A DNA stretch of 64,000 nucleotides. Source: Bacteroidales bacterium UBA3653. Lineage in GTDB: Bacteria > Bacteroidota > Bacteroidia > Bacteroidales > Paludibacteraceae. The notes beneath the pieces are model-generated. The model did not search any database. It was given only the letters and a program-made list of their open reading frames with translations, and was not told the origin of the DNA. Shown here in pieces: positions 25,965 through 34,978 of this stretch (its first letter is position 1; the number at the start of each line of letters is the position of its first letter). The stretch spans positions 62,001-126,000 of the forward strand of contig DFKE01000014.1 in NCBI GenBank assembly GCA_002373505.1, given 5' to 3'. Both the position numbers and the translations under genes were made by a program.

Positions 25965-26971
25965 TATAAACTCTTTATATATTTGTCTGCTTCGATGGCG
26001 GCTTTCGCTCCGCTTCCGGCTGCTACGATAGCCTGACGGTAATGGGGGTCAGCGCAGTCTCCTGCGGCAAAGACACCGGGCAACCTCTCCCCAGCCCTCC
26101 CCTCAAGGGAGGGAGTATAACATTGTGTACTATCGTCATGAGTGATGATATATCCCTCCGGGTCGCGGGCGATGAAGTCTTTGAACAGTTCGGTGTTCGG
26201 ATGATGACCGATAGCGAGGAAGAAACCGTCGATAGCAATGTGCTTCGTTGCCTCATCGGGTTCGCCTTTGCGGTAGATAAGGTCTGCTCCTTGCACCTTG
26301 CCTTCGCCGGTCAGTTGAAGGGTGTTGTGCTCGAAGAGGACTTCTATCTTTGGGTTATTGAGGACACGCTGCTGCATGATCTCCGAGGCGCGGAGGTAGG
26401 GTTTGCGGACGATCATATAGACCTTCTCGCAGAGCCCTGCAAGGTAGTTCGCTTCTTCGCACGCCGTGTCGCCGCCGCCTACTACTGCTACGGTCTTCTT
26501 GCGGTAGAAGAACCCGTCGCAGGTGGCGCAGGCACTCACACCGCGACCTTTGTAGGTACGCTCGGACTCGATACCGAGATATTTCGCAGAAGCGCCGGTA
26601 GCGATGATAACCGCATCGGCTTCGTACAAGTCTGTGTCTTCGACCCAAACCTGATGAGGTTTGCGGGCTTTGCCCGTGTTTGAAGTTGTTTGAAAGTTTA
26701 CTTTCGTTACTACGCCTGATACGAACTGCGTACCGAAACGCTCTGCCTGGCGGCGCATGTCGTCCATCATCTGGAACGGCTCCACGCCATCCGGGTATCC
26801 GGGGAAATTCTCCACCTCGGTAGTGGTGGTCAGCTGTCCGCCGAGTTGCGGACCTTCGATGAGTACCGGTGCCAGGTTCGCACGGCCGGCATAGATGGCA
26901 GCTGTGTACCCCGCAGGACCGCTGCCTATTATCAAACACTTTACTCTATTTACCATTTTCTCATTTACCAT
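25964..26971 (-). CDS. trxB: Thioredoxin reductase
   Basis: 335 residues. The flavoprotein reduces thioredoxin with NADPH. FAD loop IGSGPAGYTAAIYAGRANL, redox CATCDGFFYR, NADPH loop VVGGGDTACEEANYL and the closing LPGVFAAGDCADPHYRQAIVAAGSG are all present. Three repeat-encoded stretches occur. The first is the N-terminal MVNEKMVNR (CATTTAC array), ahead of the conserved VKCLIIG. The second is VNFQTTSNTGKARKPHQV, near a GTTTGAA-type repeat. The third is PSLEGRAGER, encoded by the C-rich palindrome and set directly before PGVFAAGD, where E. coli TrxB has almost nothing. Confidence 0.96.
   Translation of the reverse strand: MVNEKMVNRVKCLIIGSGPAGYTAAIYAGRANLAPVLIEGPQLGGQLTTTTEVENFPGYPDGVEPFQMMDDMRRQAERFGTQFVSGVVTKVNFQTTSNTGKARKPHQVWVEDTDLYEADAVIIATGASAKYLGIESERTYKGRGVSACATCDGFFYRKKTVAVVGGGDTACEEANYLAGLCEKVYMIVRKPYLRASEIMQQRVLNNPKIEVLFEHNTLQLTGEGKVQGADLIYRKGEPDEATKHIAIDGFFLAIGHHPNTELFKDFIARDPEGYIITHDDSTQCYTPSLEGRAGERLPGVFAAGDCADPHYRQAIVAAGSGAKAAIEADKYIKSL
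26081..26117. repeat. C-rich palindromic element, copy 4 (in trxB)
   Basis: C-rich lead followed by CCCTCCCCTCAAGGGAGGG, in frame, encoding a ten-residue insertion next to the FAD-binding PGVFAAGD motif. Confidence 0.9.
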
Positions 26972-27012
26972 TTGTTCATTTACAATTGGATCATTTACAA
27001 TTGGATCATTTA
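26948..27012. repeat. CATTTAC-type 7/8-base array at the trxB start
   Basis: Units CATTTAC, CATTTGTT and AATTGGAT alternate, the last part as a 15-base (7+8) period. The array spans the first codons of trxB and its upstream spacer. Confidence 0.88.
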
Positions 27013-27021
27013 TTTGGTTAT

Positions 27022-27591
27022 TTAGAACCGCATATCGTTGACATACGTATTCTTGCTTGGTTTCAGTATAAATATATATTCGGGAGTTGTGGGCACAAAT
27101 TTCGGGTCTTTCAGTTTCAGGGTCGAGGTCTTTTTCCCTTCTTTGATTTCCACCGAGAGGGGCATGAGGTCGCTGTTTCGCACTTTCAGCACAAAGCGGT
27201 TGATGCCGATAGACTGATCCTTGGGCGTCAGTGTGACGATGGTCTGCAGTCCATCCTGCGTCGTCCTTTCCGTGACGTTGCAGACCGGCACTAAGGCTTT
27301 GGCGTAGAGGAACGGATTAGCTTCCAGCAACTCCTGCTCGGTCGGGTTGGAAAGATTCAGTTCGTCCGTCTGGCCGGAATACATATACATCGTCTTGCCG
27401 TCGTACGCCGCCTCAATATCCATCATCTCCAAATGGAACTTGTTTCCCTGCATAATGATCTCTCCGGGATAGTTCATCGGTGCATTCACCTCTTCCGCTA
27501 CGGTCACGGTGAAAGCCGACTGCAACGTCTTTTGCTCCAAGTTCGCCATAAAAGACGAAAGGATTGTTAGTATGGTTAGCAATAGTTTCAT
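27022..27591 (-). CDS. LolA-like lipoprotein carrier
   Basis: 189 residues. A signal peptide (MKLLLTILTILSSFMA) precedes a beta-rich domain with GEIIMQGNKFHLEMMDIEAAYDGKTMYMY, the typical LolA run that forms the open barrel. It would shuttle lipoproteins across the periplasm. The place between ftsK and trxB is the usual one for this LolA-like gene in Bacteroides. It lies 77 bases below ftsK and 50 above trxB. Confidence 0.82.
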   Translation of the reverse strand: MKLLLTILTILSSFMANLEQKTLQSAFTVTVAEEVNAPMNYPGEIIMQGNKFHLEMMDIEAAYDGKTMYMYSGQTDELNLSNPTEQELLEANPFLYAKALVPVCNVTERTTQDGLQTIVTLTPKDQSIGINRFVLKVRNSDLMPLSVEIKEGKKTSTLKLKDPKFVPTTPEYIFILKPSKNTYVNDMRF

Positions 27592-27668
27592 AGCATTTTA
27601 CCCCTTTTTTCCCTCGTAATACTCTCTGTTCGATTCTCTCTCGTTAGTGTCTCGCCAGTCTGATTTGG

Positions 27669-30239
27669 CTACTTAACACCCAATTCTTCCAGCAGTTGGT
27701 CGAGCTGGGAGAGGTCCTGAATGAGGACGTCACGGCCTTTGGGTCCTTTGTTCGGTCCGACGATACCGGCAGCCTCCAGTTGGTCGGAGAGTTTGCCGGC
27801 ACGGTTGTAACCGATCTCGAAGGCACGCTGGAGACGGGAAGTGGAACCTTCCTGTTTGGTAACTACGTAGCGCGCTACGTCTGCAAACATCGGGTCGAGA
27901 CGTTTCATATCCACGGCTCCGGGAGCCAATGCCTCTCCTTCGCCGCCTTCGCCCACATATTCCGGCAGTTGGTACGGCTCGGTGTAACGCTGCTGTTTGG
28001 ATATATGTCCGACGATAGCATCCACTTCAGGCGTATCAACAAAAGCACACTGCACACGTGTGATGGAGGCGTTACCGGCATAGAGGCTGTCGCCGCGTCC
28101 GATGAGCTGCTCGGCACCCTTGGCATCCAGCACGGTACGCGAGTCGATGACCGACTGCGTGCGGAGGGCAATACGGGTCGGGATGTTCGCTTTGATCACA
28201 CCCGTGACGATATTGACAGACGGACGCTGGGTAGCGAGAATCATGTGCATTCCCACGGCACGCGCTTTCTGTGTGATACGCGCAATAGGCGTCTCGACCT
28301 GCTTGCCTGCCTGCATGATAAAATCTCCGTACTCGTCGATGATGATGACGATATAAGGCAGGTACTGGTGGTGCAGGCTGTCCGCCACCAGCTTATTCGG
28401 GTTCAAGCGGCGACGTACGAACTTGTCGTTGTAGTCCTCAAGGTTGCGCACACCGGCATCCATCAGCAGTTTGTAGCGGTTCTCCATCTCAATGACAAGC
28501 GAGTTGAGGGTGTTGATGACCTTGTCGCAATCGGTGATGACCACCTGCTCGGGGTCTGTGTCCGGCTGCGCGGCGAGGAAGTGTTTCAAGAGCGGCTTGT
28601 AGGGCGCGAACTCCACCATCTTCGGATCCACCATGACGAGTTTGAGCTCCGCCGGGTGTTTCTTATACAGCAGCGAAGTGATGATGGCGTTGATGGCTAC
28701 CGACTTACCCGTTCCCGTGGCGCCGGCTACCAGCAAGTGCGGCGTCTTGGCGAGATCGAACATGAACACTTCGTTCGTGATGGTCCTTCCGTAAGCGATC
28801 GGCAGCCGCATCTTCGTCTCTTCCTGGAACCGCTTGGAGGCGATGACGGAGTGCATGGAAACGACCTGCGGTTTCTCGTTCGGCACCTCGATACCGATGG
28901 TCCCCTTACCCGGCATAGGCGCGATGATACGGATACCCGTAGCGCTCAAAGAGAGCATAATATCGTTCTCCAGCGCCTGTATCTTCGCTACGCGGATACC
29001 GGCTTTCGGCACTATTTCATAGAGCGTCACAGTCGGACCGACTGTCGCTTTGATGCTATCAATTTCTATGCCATAGTTACGGAGGGTTGTCACGATCCGT
29101 GCTCCGTTCGCGCGCTGCTCATCTTCGTTGATGACCGGAGCAGCCTCGTTGTCATATACTTTCAGCAGGTTCAGAGACGGGAACTTATAGAACTCCAAGT
29201 CTTTGCGCGGGTCGTACGGACCGAGTTTCTCCAAGAGTTTGTCCGGATCTTTCGTGTACAAATCATCCACATTCACATCCTCTATCTGCAGGTCCGGATC
29301 ATCGGAGGAATCCTGCTGTTCCTGTTCAACCGGCGGCAGCGGTTCGTCTCCCAACGGCTCGCCCTCTCCGTCCAGGACAGGGTCCGCGGGCTGAGGCTCG
29401 TCTTCCTGAACAGGCTCGATAGTCAGTTCAAACCCTTCGTCTTCAGTCTTTTCCTTACTTATAGGTTCTTCGTCTATCGGAATATCGATAACCACCTCGT
29501 CTTCCGGGGTGTTTTCAGGCTCTTCGGGCGTTTCCGGTGCCTCGGGATCCACAGGTTTGGGCTTGCGTTTGAAGAGGTTCTTGCACCATTCTCCGAAAGC
29601 CTTGCATTTATCTATAAACCGGTGGTCGCTCACGATCAGGAAGATGACCATCGCCGCCAGCAGAATAAGACCCGTACCGATCTCATTCATATAACTCACC
29701 ATCCATTGCGCAGAAGCGGCTCCGAAGGCTCCTCCCCAGAGGAAGACGCCCATCCGGTGGACCATGTTATGCGCAAAACCCAAGGTTATCGAAGTCCACA
29801 GTACCACGAAAGAGCCGCAGAGGAACATCTTCAGCGCAGGAATATCCCGGAACACGTGCATCAGTCGGAACGCATAAACGCCCACCATCACAATCAGCAA
29901 CAACGACACAAATCCGAAGCTGCCGTCAATCAGGAAGCGCGCCAGCATAGCTCCCGGCAAGCCCAGCATATTACGGATCTCCTCGCGGTTAGCCAACCGG
30001 TCGGGACGATCCATCGAAAGGATTGACTGGTCATAGGAGCCCGTGAAGAGATAGCTCACGTACGCCAACAAAGCGATTACGGAAAAAGTCAGCAGCACTA
30101 CCCCCGCAATCATACGGGTCTCGCGAGCCTGACAGACACGTTTGATGCTGTCCCACACTCTCGGTCTCTCTACTTTGATCGTGCGAGCGGACGGAGAGGA
30201 GGCAGCCGTATTGTTCAGTTTGGATGATGTCCTGGGCAT
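27669..30239 (-). CDS. ftsK: DNA translocase FtsK
   Basis: 856 residues. Four N-terminal membrane helices (about 45-190) anchor it at the septum, and an acidic proline/glutamate-rich linker (about 225-320) follows. The motor domain has VAGATGTGKSVAINAII (Walker A), YIVIIIDEYGDFIM (Walker B) and ATQRPSVNIVTGVIKANIP. The C-terminal gamma winged helix (STSRLQRAFEIGYNRAGKL) reads KOPS-like sites to pump DNA toward dif. The full length is kept and no repeats interrupt it. It has its own promoter and may drive the coupled genes down to 19.9 kb. Confidence 0.97.
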   Translation of the reverse strand: MPRTSSKLNNTAASSPSARTIKVERPRVWDSIKRVCQARETRMIAGVVLLTFSVIALLAYVSYLFTGSYDQSILSMDRPDRLANREEIRNMLGLPGAMLARFLIDGSFGFVSLLLIVMVGVYAFRLMHVFRDIPALKMFLCGSFVVLWTSITLGFAHNMVHRMGVFLWGGAFGAASAQWMVSYMNEIGTGLILLAAMVIFLIVSDHRFIDKCKAFGEWCKNLFKRKPKPVDPEAPETPEEPENTPEDEVVIDIPIDEEPISKEKTEDEGFELTIEPVQEDEPQPADPVLDGEGEPLGDEPLPPVEQEQQDSSDDPDLQIEDVNVDDLYTKDPDKLLEKLGPYDPRKDLEFYKFPSLNLLKVYDNEAAPVINEDEQRANGARIVTTLRNYGIEIDSIKATVGPTVTLYEIVPKAGIRVAKIQALENDIMLSLSATGIRIIAPMPGKGTIGIEVPNEKPQVVSMHSVIASKRFQEETKMRLPIAYGRTITNEVFMFDLAKTPHLLVAGATGTGKSVAINAIITSLLYKKHPAELKLVMVDPKMVEFAPYKPLLKHFLAAQPDTDPEQVVITDCDKVINTLNSLVIEMENRYKLLMDAGVRNLEDYNDKFVRRRLNPNKLVADSLHHQYLPYIVIIIDEYGDFIMQAGKQVETPIARITQKARAVGMHMILATQRPSVNIVTGVIKANIPTRIALRTQSVIDSRTVLDAKGAEQLIGRGDSLYAGNASITRVQCAFVDTPEVDAIVGHISKQQRYTEPYQLPEYVGEGGEGEALAPGAVDMKRLDPMFADVARYVVTKQEGSTSRLQRAFEIGYNRAGKLSDQLEAAGIVGPNKGPKGRDVLIQDLSQLDQLLEELGVK

Positions 30240-30258
30240 ATTAACTCAAATTTAGCGT

Positions 30259-30290
30259 GCAAAGGTACGAAAAAAAAATGATATTTAAAA
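30259..30290 (-). promoter_or_regulatory. ftsK promoter
   Basis: TACCTTTGC at 30267-30259 on the minus strand is a good -7 box. The -33 element is weak (TTTT near 30290). Confidence 0.6.
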
Positions 30291-30359
30291 ATAGAACCTG
30301 CAAATCTGCGTATTTTTAGCCCTAAAATGCGTATTTTTTGAAATAAAGTCCGCGTGCGC

Positions 30360-30391
30360 TTGCGTATATGAAAAAAAAACACTATCTTTGC
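30360..30391 (+). promoter_or_regulatory. Promoter of the rseC-rnf operon
   Basis: TTG at 30360-30362, a 20-base spacer and TATCTTTGC at 30383-30391. The start codon follows within about 14-20 bases. Confidence 0.7.
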
Positions 30392-30404
30392 ACCCGCTTT
30401 AAGT

Positions 30405-30824
30405 ATGGGCATGGACGAATTGATCAAACATGAGGGTATCGTAGTAAGCACCAGAGAGGGTCTGGCGCACATCCAGATTGTGCAGACGAGCGCCTGTTCG
30501 GCATGCAAAGCCAAGTCGATGTGCATGTCCGCCGAGAGCCAGGTAAAGGAGATGGATGCGGTCATGACGGAGCCCATGGAAGCAGGCGACAAGGTAGAAG
30601 TGCTGGTACATGAGAAACTGGCATGGAAAGCCGTCCTGCTGGCTTATATACTGCCCTTCTTTGTGATGCTGGCAGTATTAGCGCTGCTGACCGCCTGTAC
30701 CGATTTGCCCGAATCCGTTGTGGGCACCTTGTCGCTCTGTGGCATCGCACTCTATTATATAGGCCTCAGCATCTTCCGCCACCGCCTACAGAAAGAGTTC
30801 AGCTTCACAGCGCGGAAATTATAA
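30405..30824 (+). CDS. rseC: RseC/SoxR-reducing-system family protein
   Basis: 139 residues. The N-terminal half has the cysteine cluster TSACSACKAKSMCMSAES and the C-terminal half two membrane helices (AVLLAYILPFFVMLAVLALL and a second at about 105-122). In Bacteroidetes this gene regularly heads the Rnf operon, where it may help assemble or protect the iron-sulfur complex. An ATG at 30411 is an equally good start. It lies 41 bases ahead of rnfB. Confidence 0.9.
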   Translation: MGMDELIKHEGIVVSTREGLAHIQIVQTSACSACKAKSMCMSAESQVKEMDAVMTEPMEAGDKVEVLVHEKLAWKAVLLAYILPFFVMLAVLALLTACTDLPESVVGTLSLCGIALYYIGLSIFRHRLQKEFSFTARKL

Positions 30825-30865
30825 AACATCTAATATTAACAACATAAACAAAAAATCCAACAAAC

Positions 30866-31279
30866 ATGAATTTAATTCTGATTTCAATGGGAGTTCTGGG
30901 CGTTGTAGCATTACTCGCAGCCATTCTGCTGTATGTGGTCAGCCTGTACTTCAAAGTGGAAGAAGATCCCCGCATTGACCTTGTGGCAGCGGTGCTGCCT
31001 GGTGCCAACTGCGGCGGATGCGGATTTGCCGGATGCCGTAATTTCGCGGAAGCATGCGTCAAGGCCGGTGGCATTGACGGTCTTGCTTGCCCCGTAGGCG
31101 GCGAACCGACAATGGAACAAGTGAAAGCAATCCTTACCCCTGCCGATGCGCAGGAGGAGACACCGGCAGCCGAAGCAGGAGACAAGAAAGGCTTCGACCC
31201 TGCTATCGCCGCGAAGATCAAAGCGCTCGCTACGCCGAGAGCTGCGTTCCCTGCCTCTATCCTTATGGCGCAAAAATGA
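30866..31279 (+). CDS. rnfB: Rnf complex subunit B, short form
   Basis: 137 residues. One N-terminal helix (LILISMGVLGVVALLAAILL) is followed by the conserved 4Fe-4S motif GANCGGCGFAGCRNFAEAC and LACPVGG. The protein then ends in an alanine-rich tail. RnfB of Bacteroides and others is about 280-300 residues and has further ferredoxin modules with several CxxCxxC sites, and none is present here. The frame ends in a clean stop 33 bases before rnfC, and no leftover ferredoxin coding sequence is seen. It is therefore a natural short form or an old deletion rather than a fresh frameshift. Confidence 0.88.
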   Translation: MNLILISMGVLGVVALLAAILLYVVSLYFKVEEDPRIDLVAAVLPGANCGGCGFAGCRNFAEACVKAGGIDGLACPVGGEPTMEQVKAILTPADAQEETPAAEAGDKKGFDPAIAAKIKALATPRAAFPASILMAQK

Positions 31280-31312
31280 GTAGAATGTGAAAATGTGTAA
31301 ATGATCAAATAA

Positions 31313-32659
31313 ATGAAGACTTTTCATATTGGCGGAGTTCATCCGCAAGACAACAAACAATTCTCCGCTCACCAGCCTATAACGGCCTGTCCGCTGCCTA
31401 AACAAGCGATCATTCCGCTTGTTCAGCATATCGGTGCGCCCGCGCAAGCTGTGGTAGAAGCCGGAGCGAAAGTGAAAGTGGGCGAACTGCTGGCTAAGGC
31501 CGGCGGGTTCGTGAGTGCGAACATCTGTTCGCCGGTTAGTGGTACCGTCACTAAAATAGGCGACTGGACCGATGCTTGGGGCGCTCCCGGACAGGCAATT
31601 TTCATTGATGTAGAAGGTGATACCTGGATTCCGGAGATTGACCGCACACCCGATATTATCCGTCAGTGTACGCTCGAACCGAAGGCTATCATCGACAAGA
31701 TCTCGGCAGCCGGTATCGTAGGTCTCGGTGGCGCTTGTTTCCCGACACATGTCAAACTGCTGCCCCCTCCGGGAAAGAAAGCAGAAGTGCTGATCGTCAA
31801 CGGCGTAGAGTGCGAACCGTATCTGACATGCGACCACCAGCTGATGATGGAGCATGGCGAGGAGATCATTATCGGTATCCAGATCCTAAAGAAAGCCCTC
31901 GGCGTAGAACGCGCCATCATCGGTATCGAGAACAACAAACCCGATGCCATCGAGCATATGCGTGACCTGGCTGAGAAACAACTGGGAATCGAGGTACAGC
32001 CGCTCAAACTCAAATACCCGCAGGGTGGCGAGAAACAGCTCATCGATGCTTGTATCGGACGCCAGGTACCCTCCGGAGCACTGCCTATCGAGGTAGGTGC
32101 AGTAGTGGACAACGTAGCTACTATCTACGCAGTATATGAAGCGGTGCAGAAAAACAAACCGCTTATCTCGCGTGTGATGACCGTGACGGGCAAGCATGTT
32201 GCCAAACCGGGTAACTACTCCGTTCGTTTCGGTACTCCGATCAAGGAAGTTATCGCTCTCGCAGGAGGTGTTCCTGCGGATACAGGCAAGATCATCGGCG
32301 GCGGTCCGATGATGGGTCGCGCCATGGATCATATCGAAGGCATGCCTGCCAACAAACGTCTGTCGGGTCTTCTCTTCCTGAGCGAAGAAGAGAGTGTCCG
32401 TCCGGAGGAAGAGAACTGTATCCGTTGCGGCAAATGCGTACAGGCTTGCCCGATGGGTCTGGAGCCGTATCTGCTCAGCCGCATGGCGGAACTGGAGATG
32501 TACGACGAGCTGGAGAAGCATGACATCATGGACTGCATCGACTGCGGTTGCTGCGTCTTTACCTGTCCTGCACACCGCCGTCTGCTCGACGGAATCCGTC
32601 CGGGTAAAGCCAAAGTGGGTGCCATCCTCCGTGAACGTGCAGCTGCTGCGAAAAAATAA
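31313..32659 (+). CDS. rnfC: Rnf complex subunit C
   Basis: 448 residues. The N terminus FHIGGVHPQDNKQFSAHQPI precedes the NADH/FMN-binding part with GLGGACFPTHVKL and the Nqo1-type SLBB region. Near the C terminus are two 4Fe-4S motifs, CIRCGKCVQACPMGL and CIDCGCCVFTCPAHR. RnfC is the NADH-facing subunit of the ion-pumping ferredoxin:NAD oxidoreductase. It is a normal length. Confidence 0.96.
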   Translation: MKTFHIGGVHPQDNKQFSAHQPITACPLPKQAIIPLVQHIGAPAQAVVEAGAKVKVGELLAKAGGFVSANICSPVSGTVTKIGDWTDAWGAPGQAIFIDVEGDTWIPEIDRTPDIIRQCTLEPKAIIDKISAAGIVGLGGACFPTHVKLLPPPGKKAEVLIVNGVECEPYLTCDHQLMMEHGEEIIIGIQILKKALGVERAIIGIENNKPDAIEHMRDLAEKQLGIEVQPLKLKYPQGGEKQLIDACIGRQVPSGALPIEVGAVVDNVATIYAVYEAVQKNKPLISRVMTVTGKHVAKPGNYSVRFGTPIKEVIALAGGVPADTGKIIGGGPMMGRAMDHIEGMPANKRLSGLLFLSEEESVRPEEENCIRCGKCVQACPMGLEPYLLSRMAELEMYDELEKHDIMDCIDCGCCVFTCPAHRRLLDGIRPGKAKVGAILRERAAAAKK

Positions 32660-32663
32660 ATAA

Positions 32664-32690
32664 CAACTAACCAATTACTAATTACTAATA
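32664..32690. repeat. Heptamer array in rnfC-rnfD spacer
   Basis: Tandem TAATTAC-type 7-base units fill the space between the rnfC stop and the rnfD start. Confidence 0.8.
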
Positions 32691-32694
32691 TAAA

Positions 32695-33693
32695 ATGAAA
32701 AATTTTATAACCTCTCCGGCTCCGCACGCCCATAGCGGCGATTCTGTCCGCCGGAATATGTTTCTGGTCATTCTCGCGCTGCTGCCCGCTTACGTGGTTT
32801 CGGTGATCGAGTTCGGCTGGGGCGCACTCATCACGGCTTGTATCTCCGTGCTCGCATGTGTCTGCACCGAGTATGTCATCAGCCGTTATTTGCTCAAAGA
32901 GCACAAACAAACGATAGGAGACCTCTCAGCTGTTCTGACGGGTCTGTTGCTGGCTTTCAACCTGCCGTCCAACCTGGACTGGTGGATTGTAGTCATCGGC
33001 GCAGTGGTAGCTATCGGCATAGGCAAGATGACCTTCGGCGGTCTGGGACAGAACCCGTTCAACCCCGCTCTGGTAGGTCGTGTCTTCCTGCTGATCGCCT
33101 ATCCTGCACAAATGACCACATGGCCGACTCCGCAAGGTTTCGCAGGCTCGTATGTGGACGCGGAGACCGGTGCCACACCGCTCTTCTACCTCAAGAACAT
33201 CGTTAACGGTGACGCCTCTGCAATCGACCAGTTGCCGGCACTCAAGGATGCTTTCCTCGGCGTGATGGGCGGTTCGCTCGGTGAGGTATGCGCGCTGGCG
33301 CTTATCATCGGAGGTCTGTTCCTGATCTGCTGCCGCGTCATCACATGGCATATCCCTGTTTCCATTATCGCTACCGTGGCATGCTTCGCTGCTTGCACCG
33401 GTTGGGCGGGTGTACTGCCGGAGGGTATGGACACATGCCATTATGTAGCTTACGAACTTCTCACCGGAGGTCTCATGCTGGGTGCGTTCTTCATGGCTAC
33501 CGATTATGTCACCAGCCCGATGAGCGCGTGGGGCAAGATCATCTTCGGTATCGGTATCGGTTTCATCGTGATGGTCATCCGTACATGGGGTAACTACCCT
33601 GAAGGTATGTCGTTCGCCATCCTGATCATGAATGCCTGCGTTCCTCTGCTGAATAAGATCCGTCCGCAGCGTTTCGGCGAGAAAAAGAAATAA
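32695..33693 (+). CDS. rnfD: Rnf complex subunit D
   Basis: 332 residues with about nine membrane helices. It begins FITSPAPHAHSGDSVRRNMF and has GDLSAVLTGLLLAFNLP and FGGLGQNPFNPALVGRVF, all typical of RnfD/NqrB. GATPLFYLKN provides the threonine for covalent FMN linkage. It carries electrons across the membrane with RnfG and RnfE. It lies 35 bases after rnfC, behind a heptamer spacer. Confidence 0.96.
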   Translation: MKNFITSPAPHAHSGDSVRRNMFLVILALLPAYVVSVIEFGWGALITACISVLACVCTEYVISRYLLKEHKQTIGDLSAVLTGLLLAFNLPSNLDWWIVVIGAVVAIGIGKMTFGGLGQNPFNPALVGRVFLLIAYPAQMTTWPTPQGFAGSYVDAETGATPLFYLKNIVNGDASAIDQLPALKDAFLGVMGGSLGEVCALALIIGGLFLICCRVITWHIPVSIIATVACFAACTGWAGVLPEGMDTCHYVAYELLTGGLMLGAFFMATDYVTSPMSAWGKIIFGIGIGFIVMVIRTWGNYPEGMSFAILIMNACVPLLNKIRPQRFGEKKK

Positions 33694-33730
33694 ATTCGTA
33701 TTGGTAAATGACTAAATTATAAATGAATTT

Positions 33731-34360
33731 ATGGCAAAGTTAGAAAGTACATTCAAGAATATGGTGCTCTCCCTGGTTATCATATCCGTGGTAGCCGCAG
33801 GAGCTCTCGCCGGCGTATATATCCTTACGGCGGAGAATATCGCCCGTCAGGAAGCGCAGAAACAGCAAGCCGCTATCCTCGCCGTGCTGCCGGATGGCTG
33901 CACAATAGCCGAACCGGAAGAGGTAGAGGGTTTGAAGATTTACAAAGCCTATGCTAATGATCAGTGGATCGCTACTGCAGTGGAGACCTCGGAAGTTGGT
34001 TTCGACGGACCGCAAGTGATCATGGTCGGTCTGGATGCGGAAGGCCAAGTGTTGGATTATGTAGTGCTCAAACAGACGGAGACTCCGGGTCTGGGCGCGC
34101 ACATCGACCACTGGTTCAAAGACGCAGCCGGCAACCGCTCTATCATCGGTAAGAAAGCCGGAGAACTCGCTGTCTCCAAGGACGGCGGAGAGGTAGATGC
34201 TATCACAGCCGCTACGATCTCTTCCCGCGCGTTCCTTAAAGCAATCAACAAAGCCTATGCTGCCATCGCTGCACAGCCTGTTGAGGCAGCTACCGGCGCT
34301 TCGCAATTACAAGAACAACCCGCTCAAGAAGCACAAGAAACGGAGGTAAGTCATGAATAA
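33731..34360 (+). CDS. rnfG: Rnf complex subunit G
   Basis: 209 residues. A single N-terminal helix (SLVIISVVAAGALAGVYILT) anchors a periplasmic FMN-binding domain. DAITAATISSRAFLKAI holds the threonine to which FMN is bound by a phosphoester. ETPGLGAHIDHWF is also conserved. The tail is rich in glutamine and alanine. It overlaps rnfE by eight bases. Confidence 0.95.
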   Translation: MAKLESTFKNMVLSLVIISVVAAGALAGVYILTAENIARQEAQKQQAAILAVLPDGCTIAEPEEVEGLKIYKAYANDQWIATAVETSEVGFDGPQVIMVGLDAEGQVLDYVVLKQTETPGLGAHIDHWFKDAAGNRSIIGKKAGELAVSKDGGEVDAITAATISSRAFLKAINKAYAAIAAQPVEAATGASQLQEQPAQEAQETEVSHE

Positions 34361-34940
34361 TGGTCTTAAAACACTCACCAACGGTATTCTCAAGGAGAAT
34401 CCTACTTTCGCGTTGGTTTTAGGTATGTGTCCTACTCTGGCTACTACCACCAGCGCTATCAACGGTATGTCTATGGGCTTGGCTACTTTGTTCGTGCTCG
34501 TATGCTCGAACGTAGTGATCTCGCTGCTCAAGAACCTCATTCCGGACAAAGTGCGTATCCCGGCATTCATCGTCGTTATCGCTACGTTCGTAACCATGGT
34601 TCAGCTCGTGATGCAGGCTTATTTGCCGGCTATCTATGATGTGTTGGGTCTGTTCATTCCGCTGATTGTGGTGAACTGTATCGTGCTCGGCCGTGCCGAG
34701 GCGTTTGCAGCAAAGAACAGCGTCGGACTCTCGGCTCTCGACGGACTGGGTATGGGCCTCGGCTTCACCCTCTCGCTCACCGTGCTGGGCGTCATCCGCG
34801 AGTTCCTGGGTGCAGGAACCGTCTTCGGACTCCAGATCTACAGCAGCCATTTCGCTGCACTGATCTTCGTCCTCGCACCGGGTGCATTCATCTGCTTGGC
34901 ATACCTCATGGCTGCCGTCAACAAACTGCAGAAGAAGTAA
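34353..34940 (+). CDS. rnfE: Rnf complex subunit E
   Basis: 195 residues, six membrane helices. ENPTFALVLGMCPTLATTTS and VNCIVLGRAEAFA carry the paired cysteines that RnfE and RnfA use to hold a membrane iron-sulfur centre. Length and sequence are ordinary. It is followed by a 38-base spacer made of a 15-base (7+8) repeat, TAAATGA/CAAATTG. Confidence 0.95.
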   Translation: MNNGLKTLTNGILKENPTFALVLGMCPTLATTTSAINGMSMGLATLFVLVCSNVVISLLKNLIPDKVRIPAFIVVIATFVTMVQLVMQAYLPAIYDVLGLFIPLIVVNCIVLGRAEAFAAKNSVGLSALDGLGMGLGFTLSLTVLGVIREFLGAGTVFGLQIYSSHFAALIFVLAPGAFICLAYLMAAVNKLQKK

Positions 34941-34978
34941 ATGACCAAATTGTAAATGATTAAATTGTAAATAGCTTT

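Noticed and set aside
27696..30026. A 776-residue open frame on the plus strand opposite ftsK
   Set aside because: This is an antisense shadow of a GC-rich conserved gene. The product is rich in Arg, His and Asp with no domain.
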